Assembly (NCBI GenBank): GCA_034432375.1
Contig: DAOUCA010000088.1
Coordinates: 1 to 64,000, forward strand
DNA: 64,000 bases
Reading direction: 5' to 3'
From: JAHBVH01 sp034432375
Lineage (GTDB): Bacteria; Chloroflexota; Anaerolineae; Caldilineales; Caldilineaceae
Shown here: positions 43,877 through 52,254 of the stretch, in pieces
How positions within the stretch are numbered: position 1 is the first letter of the stretch
Layout of the letters: each line of letters begins with the position of its first letter
Translations under genes and position numbers: made by a program
The notes under the pieces: model-generated
What the model was told of the DNA's origin: nothing
Database searches by the model: none
What the model saw: the letters and a program-made list of their open reading frames with translations, nothing else

Positions 43877-46800
43877 ATGAATGCTCAGGTCACTCGCACA
43901 AAAATTATCCCACCACGTCGGCGGTCAGATTTGCTGTCGCGACAGCGGTTGCTCGATACGCTCTATGAGCTGATCGATTTTAGATTGATCATCTTAATCG
44001 CGCCAGCCGGTTATGGCAAAACCTTCCTCCTTGTTGATTTTGCCCATTACACCGAATTACCGGTCTGTTGGTACGCCTTGGATCCGCTCGATCGCGATCT
44101 GTACCGCTTTTTTGTCCACTTTATTGCGGCTATCAGCGAACAATTCCCCGAATTTGGCCGGACCTCAACGGCTGCACTGGAAAGCCTGGTAAACAATCAG
44201 GGAACACTTGATCAATTTATCACCACGATCGTCAACGAAATCTACGAACATATCCACGAACATTTTGTCTTGGTCATTGATGATTTTTTCCTTGTCGAAG
44301 ATAATGCTGACCTCAATCTCTTTATCAGCCGCTTTGTCCAGCAGGTGGATGAGAATTGCCACATCATTTTGGCTTCGCGCAAGCTATTAAGCATCCCCGA
44401 CATGGCGCTGTTGATTGCACGCGGCTATGTGGGTGGGATGGATTATGAGGATATGGCCTATGAAGTCGATGAGCTACAGGCTCTGACCGCCCATAATTTT
44501 GGCTATACAATGCCACTCGAAGAGGCCGAGGCGCTCATCGATGCCACCGATGGTTGGATCATCGGGCTCTTGCTTTCTGCCCAGAGTAAGTTGCGCAGTA
44601 TCTCCGGACGAATGCGTATCATGCGTGCCTCGGGTCTCGATCTCTACGATTATCTGGCGGAGCAGGTGCTAAACCAACAGCCGCCCATGCTCCATGATTT
44701 TCTGCTGCGCACTTCGTTGTTAGAAGAGTTTGATGCCGCACTTTGCACCGAGATTCTGGACCCGGCATGGCGTCCACCTGATCATAGCTGGCAAGATCTG
44801 ATTATCGAAGTACTACGCCGCAACCTGTTTGTGTTGCCGTTGGGCGAAGAGAGCTCCTGGCTACGGTACAACCATGTCTTTCAGGATTTTCTCCAGAAAC
44901 GGCTGCAAAAGACGCGCCCAATGGAAGAACAGCAGATCCTGAAACGTTTGTCCACCTATTATCAACAACGGCAAGAGTGGGAAAAGGCGCATTACTATCT
45001 CAACCGGCTCGGGGATCTCAGTGCTGTCGCCGACTTATTGGAGTCAGCAGGGCTTGCCTTGCTCTATGCGGGTCGGCTTTCGCTTCTGCACAGTTGGCTA
45101 GAAGGGCTACCTTCGGGCTTCTTCAGCAAACGGCCCATTTTGCTGGCGCTGCAAGGTGATGTCATTACGCGTCGGGGCGATATACAACAAGGGTTAGAGA
45201 CGCTAACTGAAGCCATTGATAAGCTTGATGAGCTAAACACGGATCAACAGCCGATCCATCTCTCTCATGCGCTGGTGCGTCGTGCCGTCGCCCATCGGCT
45301 GCGGGGCAACTCTGAAGAGGCCATTCGCGATACGGATCGGGTGCTGGCACTGCTCCCTCAGATTGAGCGAGAGAGACAGTTGTGGGTGCAAGTTCATGCC
45401 CTTGCGCTGCGTTCCAAAGGAACGGTACTGTTTACCCAAGGCAAGCCGGAAGAGGGGCTTGAATTACTGGAGGAAGCCCTGGCGGCTTATGAAGAGATCC
45501 AAGAGCAGTATAACGCCGCTTCGATCCGCCAAGACAGGGCTGTTGTTGCGCTACAACTCGGGCATTATCGCGAAGCGTTGGCGCTCTTTCAACAAGCGTT
45601 GATTGCCTGGCAGACCCTTGGCAATCTATCTGGCCAAGCGTTGGTCTTAAATAATATTGGCTATCTCTACCATCTTCAAGGAAACTATGCGGTGGCACTT
45701 GCCCATTTAGAGCAAGCGCTCGACTGTGCGCGCCGCAGTGGCTCGACACGCTCCGTAGCCTATGCCTACATTAGCATGGGTGACCTCTTTACCGATCTAG
45801 AGCTGTGGCACGCGGCCAAGGAGATTTATCAGCAAGCAAAGCCCTTTACAAAGCAACTAAACGAGCAATATCTTTTCCTCACATTGGAGTTGGCGCTGGT
45901 ACGGCTTGCCAGTATCCAAGCGAATTGGGAAGCGGTTTACTATCATTTAGACAATGCCAGCCGATTGGTAACTGGTAAACAATCGGGCTATGATTGGGGG
46001 CTCTATCGGTTAGCAGTAGGCCGTTGCCATCTCATGCAGAAGCGCATGGAGGAAGCGATCGAACCCTTGGAGGATGCCCAACGATATTTTGAAACCAGTA
46101 GCCAGCCCATTGAAGCCGCAACCGCCAACTTTTTGTTGGCAGCCACCTGGCATACTGTGCAGCAGAGTATACGCGCTGATCAATCCTTGAAAAAAGGGAT
46201 GGAAATGCTCGAAGGGCTGGAGAGTCACCATGCTTTACTCCCTGTGTTGCGCATTATACGGCCCTATTTACAACTCAATAGGAGCTTGGCCATCCATCCA
46301 CGGATCGCCGCTCTACTTGATGAGTTGAATGCCCTGGAACATACGCTGCCACAAGAAAATCGTCGTCTTCGCAAGAGTGGATCGCCCACCCTCTCATCGG
46401 CGCTACCCAGCCAACCGCACTTTTATATCCGTACTTTGGGCCAGGTAGAAGTTACAGTCGAAGGTAAATCGTTAACGACCAGCGATTGGCAAACCACAAT
46501 TTCGCGCGATCTCTTTTTGTGTCTCTTGGCCCATCCCGAAGGCTTAAAAAAAGAGGAGATCGGTCTTATCTTCTGGCCGGATGCAACCCCCTCCGAATTA
46601 AAAACCCGCTTTAAAAATGCGATCTATCGCCTGCGCAGCGCGTTGCGACAGAATGTTATTCTCTATACCGATGATATCTATCATTATAATTGGGCAATTG
46701 ACTACCAATATGACGTTGAGGATTTCCTGCAAAAGATCGGGGAAGGGGATAAGAGCGCGAACCGCAACACGCAAATTGATGCGTATCAGGGGGCGTTGGC

Positions 46801-47140
46801 CCTCTATCACGGTCTCTATTTGCCCCATGTGGATGGCAGCTGGGTCCTCTCGATGCGTCAACATCTACAGCAGCTCTTTGTTGATACGGGGATGACCTTA
46901 GCACTACTCTACTATGAGCAACAACGGTTGCCAGAAGCATTGGCGGTCTGTCAACGGTTACTGGAAGAAGATAGTTGTTTGGAAGATGCGCATCGGCTAG
47001 CCATGCAGATCCATGCAGCACAAGGCAATCGTGCGGCAGTCGCTCGCCAATTCGCGGCCTGTCAACAGGCACTGCTCGATGAGGTCGATGTCCCGCCTTC
47101 CCCCCAAACTGAGGAACTTTACGCGACCCTCATGCAATAA
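43877..47140 (+). CDS. MalT-like ATPase-TPR transcriptional regulator with C-terminal BTAD domain
   Basis: 1087 residues, ATG at 43877. N-terminus as in MalT (IIPPRRRSDLLSRQRLLD), Walker A APAGYGKT (about 46-53), and VLVIDDFFLVED as Walker B. A long TPR array (about 370-820) follows, with ALVLNNIGYLYHLQGNY. The C-terminal part (about 850-1087) has a winged-helix-like domain (YIRTLGQVEVTVEG, LFLCLLAHPEGLKKEEI, FKNAIYRLRSAL) and a BTAD TPR domain, as in SARP/AfsR regulators. It is an ATP-dependent activator that probably integrates a ligand or protein signal. The 42-residue peptide gene and DUF5317 gene just downstream may be its targets. Confidence 0.9.
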   Translation: MNAQVTRTKIIPPRRRSDLLSRQRLLDTLYELIDFRLIILIAPAGYGKTFLLVDFAHYTELPVCWYALDPLDRDLYRFFVHFIAAISEQFPEFGRTSTAALESLVNNQGTLDQFITTIVNEIYEHIHEHFVLVIDDFFLVEDNADLNLFISRFVQQVDENCHIILASRKLLSIPDMALLIARGYVGGMDYEDMAYEVDELQALTAHNFGYTMPLEEAEALIDATDGWIIGLLLSAQSKLRSISGRMRIMRASGLDLYDYLAEQVLNQQPPMLHDFLLRTSLLEEFDAALCTEILDPAWRPPDHSWQDLIIEVLRRNLFVLPLGEESSWLRYNHVFQDFLQKRLQKTRPMEEQQILKRLSTYYQQRQEWEKAHYYLNRLGDLSAVADLLESAGLALLYAGRLSLLHSWLEGLPSGFFSKRPILLALQGDVITRRGDIQQGLETLTEAIDKLDELNTDQQPIHLSHALVRRAVAHRLRGNSEEAIRDTDRVLALLPQIERERQLWVQVHALALRSKGTVLFTQGKPEEGLELLEEALAAYEEIQEQYNAASIRQDRAVVALQLGHYREALALFQQALIAWQTLGNLSGQALVLNNIGYLYHLQGNYAVALAHLEQALDCARRSGSTRSVAYAYISMGDLFTDLELWHAAKEIYQQAKPFTKQLNEQYLFLTLELALVRLASIQANWEAVYYHLDNASRLVTGKQSGYDWGLYRLAVGRCHLMQKRMEEAIEPLEDAQRYFETSSQPIEAATANFLLAATWHTVQQSIRADQSLKKGMEMLEGLESHHALLPVLRIIRPYLQLNRSLAIHPRIAALLDELNALEHTLPQENRRLRKSGSPTLSSALPSQPHFYIRTLGQVEVTVEGKSLTTSDWQTTISRDLFLCLLAHPEGLKKEEIGLIFWPDATPSELKTRFKNAIYRLRSALRQNVILYTDDIYHYNWAIDYQYDVEDFLQKIGEGDKSANRNTQIDAYQGALALYHGLYLPHVDGSWVLSMRQHLQQLFVDTGMTLALLYYEQQRLPEALAVCQRLLEEDSCLEDAHRLAMQIHAAQGNRAAVARQFAACQQALLDEVDVPPSPQTEELYATLMQ

Positions 47141-47327
47141 AATTCCCTCTAATTTCCCTTTGTGTGCGCAATGAGCCTTCTTTGATGCCTATGCTGATGC
47201 CTGCCCTCGTCGATAATGATTAAGCATAGTTGCTTCACCGGCAACTACAATGGCCTGGTCAAGAGGCCTGTTGTACTCACCAACCACCGTCAGCAGTTTC
47301 TTTGCAACATCCAAAGGGAGATATACA

Positions 47328-47456
47328 ATGAATTTCAAATTATTAGCCACCAAGCTTGGCCTGCTCAACGAACAGCATGTTCGTATTGCACTTGCCGTTG
47401 GCGCGCTTGCGCTGTTTGTCCTTGGTGCTGGTGCACCGGCTGGGTTTGACAACTAA
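47328..47456 (+). CDS. 42-residue hydrophobic peptide
   Basis: ATG at 47328 with AAGGGAG upstream at good spacing, which favours translation. Layout: positively charged N-terminus (MNFKLLATKLG, HVR), a hydrophobic helix at about 20-35 (IALAVGALALFVLGAG), then a short polar tail APAGFDN. It resembles small proteins seen downstream of MalT-BTAD regulators in other Chloroflexota, as far as I recall. It could be a membrane micro-protein or an exported signal peptide precursor. No family name is known to me. Confidence 0.65.
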   Translation: MNFKLLATKLGLLNEQHVRIALAVGALALFVLGAGAPAGFDN

Positions 47457-47480
47457 AAAATCCACGGAGCGCACTTTGGA

Positions 47481-47509
47481 AGCACGCGGTTAAGTATCCG
47501 CCGCGTGCT
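47481..47509 (+). terminator. Hairpin after the small peptide gene
   Basis: Arms agcacgcgg (47481-47489) and ccgcgtgct (47501-47509), 11-base loop, 25 bp after the stop. No T-run, so possibly an mRNA-end structure. Confidence 0.5.
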
Positions 47510-47532
47510 CTGTGTGATGATCGAAGGCAAGC

Positions 47533-48120
47533 TTGTTGATTCTTTTAGTCGCTGTTGTCGTAGGGTTGATTGCAAGTCTTTGGCGTGCAAAGTCGAGTGG
47601 CAACCTCTTCGTCATCCCATCGTTATACTACAGTTGGTTATTGCTGCTCGGATTTTTACCCCAATTGGCGGCATTTTATCTGCCGCTAACGAGCCGTATG
47701 ATATCGGATCGTTTGGCTGCTACTGCCTTGCTCGCTTCACAGTTACTGCTGCTGCTCTTCGGTTGGGCGAATCGCCAGCAGCGGGCCTTTTATCTCTTGC
47801 TGCTTGGGCTCTGCTGCAATTTTCTGGTCATTGTTAGCAACGGTGGCCTGATGCCGATGAGCCCGACAACGTTGAGTAAATTGGTCTCACCGGAGCGCGC
47901 GGCAACTTGGCAACTTGGCGAACGCCTTGGCCGCACCAAAGATCGGTTGCTCCTCGAAGAGGAGACCCGCTTTGCCCTGCTCTCTGATCGCATGACGCTG
48001 CCCAGGTGGATGGGGTACGCTGTCGCTTATAGCGTAGGCGATCTGATTATTGCGCTAGGCGCAGTTTTGTTTCTGTGGGATGCTGCCGGCGGAAGAGACG
48101 CGGCTAGAGCAGTCAATTAA
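47533..48120 (+). CDS. DUF5317-type integral membrane protein
   Basis: 195 residues, TTG start at 47533 with GAAGG upstream. At least four membrane helices. The features NGGLMPMSP in the middle, a charged loop (GRTKDRLLLEEETRFALLSDRM) and a final YSVGDLIIALGAVLFLW match DUF5317 proteins of Chloroflexota and actinobacteria. The function is unknown. The position after the MalT-BTAD gene and the 42-residue peptide suggests one regulatory neighbourhood. Confidence 0.8.
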   Translation: MLILLVAVVVGLIASLWRAKSSGNLFVIPSLYYSWLLLLGFLPQLAAFYLPLTSRMISDRLAATALLASQLLLLLFGWANRQQRAFYLLLLGLCCNFLVIVSNGGLMPMSPTTLSKLVSPERAATWQLGERLGRTKDRLLLEEETRFALLSDRMTLPRWMGYAVAYSVGDLIIALGAVLFLWDAAGGRDAARAVN

Positions 48121-48272
48121 ATTTGTAATGCTATACCAACGAGCGCCAGAAAGCAAAACTTTTTACAGGAGTCATGAATTACTATCTGTGCTGTCCGTAA
48201 GTATACCAAATGAAATGCCGCTTCTATTCTTCATAAGGAGCGGATAGACTCATTAGAGGATTTTAGTCAGCA

Positions 48273-48683
48273 ATGCCTCATTCAACAAGATTGATACAGT
48301 CTAGCGTACAGCGTGAAACGGGCGCGTCTCTCCACCTCCACTCATTACATGAACTAGATGGATTTGAGCTGGATCGGGGTGATTTGAATCGGGATGATTT
48401 GAATCAGGGAATTTTAAACCGGGTTGGGCACAACAGCCTCATTCCGACTCCGATTGATCCCGATGGCGCGCTAAGCAGTGTATTAGCAGCGGCTGTCATT
48501 AATCGCAGATTCTGTCGCCTGCTCTTGACCAATCCATCTGCTGCGTTGGCAATGGGTTACCGAGGTGAATTATTTCTGCTCTCGACGGCAGAAAAGGAGC
48601 TGCTCTTGCGAATTCGTGCCTCTACACTGCGTGAATTCGCGCAACTTCTGCTGGTGGAGATTCAACGACAGAACGCTCCATAA
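48273..48683 (+). CDS. Small protein with a leader-peptide-like helical domain
   Basis: 136 residues, ATG at 48273. The C-terminal 60 residues (INRRFCRLLLTNPSAALAMG, LLSTAEKELLLRIRASTLREFAQLL) resemble the NHLP/Nif11-type leader domains, or stand-alone relatives common in Chloroflexota. The N-terminal part has a short degenerate repeat (DRGDLNRDDLNQGILNR) from 15-bp DNA repeats. There is no Gly-Gly cleavage site and core peptide, so it is not a typical precursor. A regulatory or protein-binding role next to the soluble histidine kinase is possible. The assignment is tentative. Confidence 0.6.
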   Translation: MPHSTRLIQSSVQRETGASLHLHSLHELDGFELDRGDLNRDDLNQGILNRVGHNSLIPTPIDPDGALSSVLAAAVINRRFCRLLLTNPSAALAMGYRGELFLLSTAEKELLLRIRASTLREFAQLLLVEIQRQNAP

Positions 48684-48757
48684 GCATTGAGAGGCAGAAC
48701 GCCTCATAAGCATTGAGAGGCAGAACGCCTCGTAGGCATTGAGAGGCAGAACACCGC
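48672..48757. repeat. Three 26-bp tandem repeats
   Basis: Units at 48672-48697, 48698-48723 and 48724-48749, plus a partial copy; each contains gcctc and gaggc arms that can pair. The array begins in the last codons of the preceding gene, where the unit encodes its QNAP end, and runs into the gap. Confidence 0.85.
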
Positions 48758-48930
48758 AAAAGAATGATAATTTGCAAACAGCGGAAGGCCTATCGTATGC
48801 TTATGGTCAGCAAGCATTTATGTAAAGTATCATGCCAACCTATTCATCAGGACTGGAGTTATTGACCTTATGTACATACAATCCGTTCGCTCATTCTTCG
48901 AGCGTCTCAGATAAATTGTGAGTTGAACCG

Positions 48931-49836
48931 TTGCAAACCCCGACAACAATTCATTTTGCTCATCAGAGTAACTTGCACGACAAAGAGAATCTCAACGATC
49001 ATAGTTCTACCCTGCTCATTCTTCCGGACCGAGCCTATGGCTTCGGCAGCTCAGCGACAGATATGGCCGGCGATTCGCTAAAGCAGCCGGCCGAAGCACC
49101 ACTGTACGCCAAACTCTTGGGAGAAGAGGAAGATTGGCGCGCGTCCGGAATTCTTCATGATTTTAACAACCAATTGGCAATCATTTTAAGCCATTGTTCG
49201 ATTGCGTTGACGAAGTTACCCAATGAAAGCAAAGCACGCTCGAATTTGGAACGCGCCGTCCGAGCCACCAAGCGCGCGGCGGACCTCTCCAGTCAATTGC
49301 AAATTGGTTGGGGCGCGCAGGCCGATAATTTCGCCACGGTCAATTGGAATGAGTTGGTGCGAGAAGCCGTTGAAGCGATTGAACCCGCGCTTATCGCCAA
49401 TGTCACTTTGGAGCAAATTCTTGCCCCAGATCTGCCACCGATTGCCCTCATTCCCTCTTTGATTCACCGTGTCTTGCTAAATATCCTGACCAACGCAGCC
49501 GAAGCGATCCACAACAGCCAGGGCACCATCCGCATTGTAACGGAACAAGTGACGGTAGCCGATACACCACACCAAGGGTATCAACAGCAAATACCTTCGG
49601 GGGTCTATCTCCTGCTCGAAACGATCGATAATGGTGATGGGATGGATCAAGCTACCCTTAACCAAATCTTTGAACCCTATTTTTCTACCAAAGCAATGGG
49701 CGCCGGCATTGGGCTTACCATGTCTTTGTCGATTATTCAACTCCATCAGGGAATTGTTCAAATTCGTAGTAAATTTGGTGAAGGTACAACCTTCCGTCTC
49801 CTTCTCTCACTCGACAATCCTCCACCCTCTCCGTAA
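48931..49836 (+). CDS. Soluble histidine kinase
   Basis: 301 residues from a TTG at 48931; no ATG is available before residue 45. H-box GILHDFNNQLAII (His76) of the HWE/NtrB-like 'HDFNN' kind, then N-box LLNILTNAAEAI, G1 DNGDGMD and G2 AGIGLTMSLSIIQLHQG. No membrane helix or PAS domain, so it is cytoplasmic and must receive its signal through a partner. No response regulator is adjacent; the Rcp1-like receiver at 59179-59646 is one candidate, but that is speculation. Confidence 0.88.
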   Translation: MQTPTTIHFAHQSNLHDKENLNDHSSTLLILPDRAYGFGSSATDMAGDSLKQPAEAPLYAKLLGEEEDWRASGILHDFNNQLAIILSHCSIALTKLPNESKARSNLERAVRATKRAADLSSQLQIGWGAQADNFATVNWNELVREAVEAIEPALIANVTLEQILAPDLPPIALIPSLIHRVLLNILTNAAEAIHNSQGTIRIVTEQVTVADTPHQGYQQQIPSGVYLLLETIDNGDGMDQATLNQIFEPYFSTKAMGAGIGLTMSLSIIQLHQGIVQIRSKFGEGTTFRLLLSLDNPPPSP

Positions 49837-49850
49837 ATAGAAGAATAGTT

Positions 49851-50945
49851 CTAGTGCTCCTCAGCATCGTCTATCTGCGTCACAAATTGTTGGATCAAAT
49901 CGTTCACACTGGAGGGCGGATCGGTAAGCAGCGCCAGCACCGTTGCCTGCTGCCGTTGCCGTGCCACCGCGGAGAGATATTCGAGCGGTGAACGGCCGGC
50001 GACGCGCGCCAGTAGGCAAGCAAGAGTATGCCGCACAGCCCAAACTTCCAGATCCGTTGACCAAGGGAGAGCCCCCATGGTGGCTCGATAGCTCTGCCAA
50101 TAGTGCTGTGCGGCAGTTGCGAACGCTTGGCGCTGTGTCGCCACATGATGGGCTTTGCTCAATAGGTGCGTTAGTGAAAAGCCAACGTCAAAGGCTGGAT
50201 CCCCCCAGTGAATCACTTCATAGTCAAGGAGCACCAGCTGCTGTTGATAGACCAGAATATTCTTGGGGCTGTAGTCGCCATGGACAAGGGCAAAGCGCCG
50301 GTGGCGTGTGGCAGCGATCAACTCAGCGAGAAAGGATGCTGCTTGTGGTACTTGCGTGGCTGTGTACGCATAGTAGGGTTCCAAGCGCAAGCTTTCAAAA
50401 AACGTGCGGTCGTCAAAGCGTTCGGCCAAGGCAGTTGCATCTCTGTTACTTTCCCGGTGAAGAAATCCCAGCAACTCAGCAAATTGTTGTACGTGCGGCA
50501 GTGTAAGCGCGCCTTCCAGCAACATCGTTTTCCAGTTGCGGTGGGGCTGTGGCACAGCGGACATTGCCAAGAGATGCTCGACTTGATCTTCAAAGAGCAA
50601 TGTCGGCACAGCACCGGTTGGCAAAAGGCGTGCTACTGCGCGTAGCCCTGCCGCTTCACGGTGGATACGCACGGGGCTACTATACCAATCAACCGTAACG
50701 CGCAATTTTTCGAGTGCTTGCTTCACCACCCACGCTTCACTGTTGCTTTCTGTAAGGCTCTGCTGTTGGTGGCGTTCAGCGTAACGTGCGCCAAGGCGTT
50801 GGACTAAGACGGTCCGATTTGAGACACCTCCTGCCAATGGCACAATTTCTACTATCTCCTCCGGTTGTAGATAGCCCTTCTCTTGTAAATAGGCGTAAAG
50901 CATCCCCGGTATCTCAATATTAAGTGTTTCAACATCACGTGCCAT
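49851..50945 (-). CDS. APH-family phosphotransferase
   Basis: 364 residues from the ATG at 50945 with GGAGGAG just upstream; a GTG at 50957 is the alternative. Kinase-like features: GGVSNRTVLV (glycine loop), catalytic VHGDYSPKNILV and metal-binding LDYEVIHWGDPAFDVGF. This is the aminoglycoside/choline/methylthioribose kinase fold. The substrate is unknown. It is divergent from a 2-hydroxyacid dehydrogenase gene (180-bp gap), and a small sugar- or acid-phosphate pathway is more likely than antibiotic resistance. Confidence 0.85.
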   Translation of the reverse strand: MARDVETLNIEIPGMLYAYLQEKGYLQPEEIVEIVPLAGGVSNRTVLVQRLGARYAERHQQQSLTESNSEAWVVKQALEKLRVTVDWYSSPVRIHREAAGLRAVARLLPTGAVPTLLFEDQVEHLLAMSAVPQPHRNWKTMLLEGALTLPHVQQFAELLGFLHRESNRDATALAERFDDRTFFESLRLEPYYAYTATQVPQAASFLAELIAATRHRRFALVHGDYSPKNILVYQQQLVLLDYEVIHWGDPAFDVGFSLTHLLSKAHHVATQRQAFATAAQHYWQSYRATMGALPWSTDLEVWAVRHTLACLLARVAGRSPLEYLSAVARQRQQATVLALLTDPPSSVNDLIQQFVTQIDDAEEH

Positions 50946-51124
50946 CCACTCCTCCACAAATTCTCTCTATTTTTGCATTTCGATTGTTTGACATTCGGCA
51001 AGTCGTGGTCCAAAATATAATTTGTTTGAATCCCCAATTCTGAAGGCTCTCTGCTGCGCTGTGTTTTTAAATAATAGCGAGCTTTACACAGTACTGGCGA
51101 TGAGCAAAACCAAAAGAGAAAGTT

Positions 51125-52111
51125 GTGACTATAATGGAATCTGCTGTAAGACCAAAGATTGTCATGCAGTTTGAGTTGCGCCTTGGCGCTGCCGACCGTC
51201 TGCGTGAAATTGCCGATGTGGTAGTCGATCCCAAGTTGGAAAATGCCCAAGATGCCGACATCTTTATCCCGGGCGGATCAAAGGTCGATGGCGCGCTCAT
51301 GGATCACCTTGGCCCCAAGCTAAAAGCCGTCTGTCGCCCTGGGATTGGCGTTGATACCGTTGATCTCGACGCGGCAACGGAACGCGGGATCCTCGTCATT
51401 AACACGCCGGACGCACCAACCGAATCAACGGCCGAACATGCCGTGGCGTTGCTCATGGCCGTGGCCAAACGGGTGATGACGGGTGATATGTATCTGCGCG
51501 GCAACAGTGAAATCGGCCGAGAAGATATGTTGGGTACTGAGCTATTGGATCGCACCTTGGGCGTCGTTGGCTATGGTCGCATTGGCCGTCGCGTTGCGGA
51601 GATCTGTGCTTTGGGTCTACGTATGAATGTCATTGTCTATGATCCCTTTGTTGATGTCAACCAAGCAACACCCGAGCGGATTCAGCTGACAAGGGATTTG
51701 GAGGGCTTGCTGCGCCAGGCTAACTTTGTAACGTTGCATGTGCCGCTCATGTCACAGACACGCCATTTGATCAATGAGCGCACCATTCAGTTGATGCAAC
51801 CTGGATCATATATTATCAACGCCAGCCGCGGGCCAGTTGTCGACGAGGCAGCACTCATCCAGGCCTTGCAGAGTGGCCATTTGGCCGGGGCAGGGCTTGA
51901 TGTCTTCGATCCAGAGCCACCATTGGCGGACAACCCGCTGCTCAAGATGAAAAATGTCGTGGTGACACCGCACATTGCCTCGGGGACAGATAAGGGTGTT
52001 CATGCCATGATGCACGGCGTAGCTGACCAGATCATTCAAATCCTCAACGGTGAACGGCCACCTTCGATTGTAAATAATGTTTGGCCAGGGCGCGTGACAG
52101 CAAAAGCATAG
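51125..52111 (+). CDS. NAD-dependent D-isomer 2-hydroxyacid dehydrogenase
   Basis: 328 residues from a GTG at 51125 with GAGAAAG upstream; an ATG at 51134 is possible. Rossmann GVVGYGRIGRRVAEI, catalytic Arg in NASRGPVVDEAAL, Glu in FDPEPP and His in TPHIASGT are intact. The size is that of single-domain-pair enzymes such as hydroxypyruvate/glyoxylate reductase or the core of SerA without its ACT domain. Substrate unproven. It ends before a strong palindromic terminator shared with the convergent EF-G gene. Confidence 0.92.
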   Translation: MTIMESAVRPKIVMQFELRLGAADRLREIADVVVDPKLENAQDADIFIPGGSKVDGALMDHLGPKLKAVCRPGIGVDTVDLDAATERGILVINTPDAPTESTAEHAVALLMAVAKRVMTGDMYLRGNSEIGREDMLGTELLDRTLGVVGYGRIGRRVAEICALGLRMNVIVYDPFVDVNQATPERIQLTRDLEGLLRQANFVTLHVPLMSQTRHLINERTIQLMQPGSYIINASRGPVVDEAALIQALQSGHLAGAGLDVFDPEPPLADNPLLKMKNVVVTPHIASGTDKGVHAMMHGVADQIIQILNGERPPSIVNNVWPGRVTAKA

Positions 52112-52164
52112 CCTATAGACCACAGTACGCCGATGCAATTCCTGAAGCACAGGTGCACAGGTGC

Positions 52165-52204
52165 ACAGAGCCCACAATCGCTAGCGATTGTGGGCTCTGT
52201 TTTG
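52165..52204. terminator. Bidirectional terminator between convergent genes
   Basis: Exact 18-bp arms (52165-52182 and 52183-52200), spacerless palindrome with centre tcgctagcga, followed by tttt. It lies between the dehydrogenase and EF-G-like stops. Confidence 0.9.
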
Positions 52205-52254
52205 CTAGGCCAAAGAGCAAAGGACGCTCTCAGGTGGGCGACACGCGACAGCTT

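Noticed and set aside
51000..51060. Sequence tttgaatccc resembling a tRNA T-loop
   Set aside because: No acceptor stem, anticodon arm or D-loop could be paired around it.
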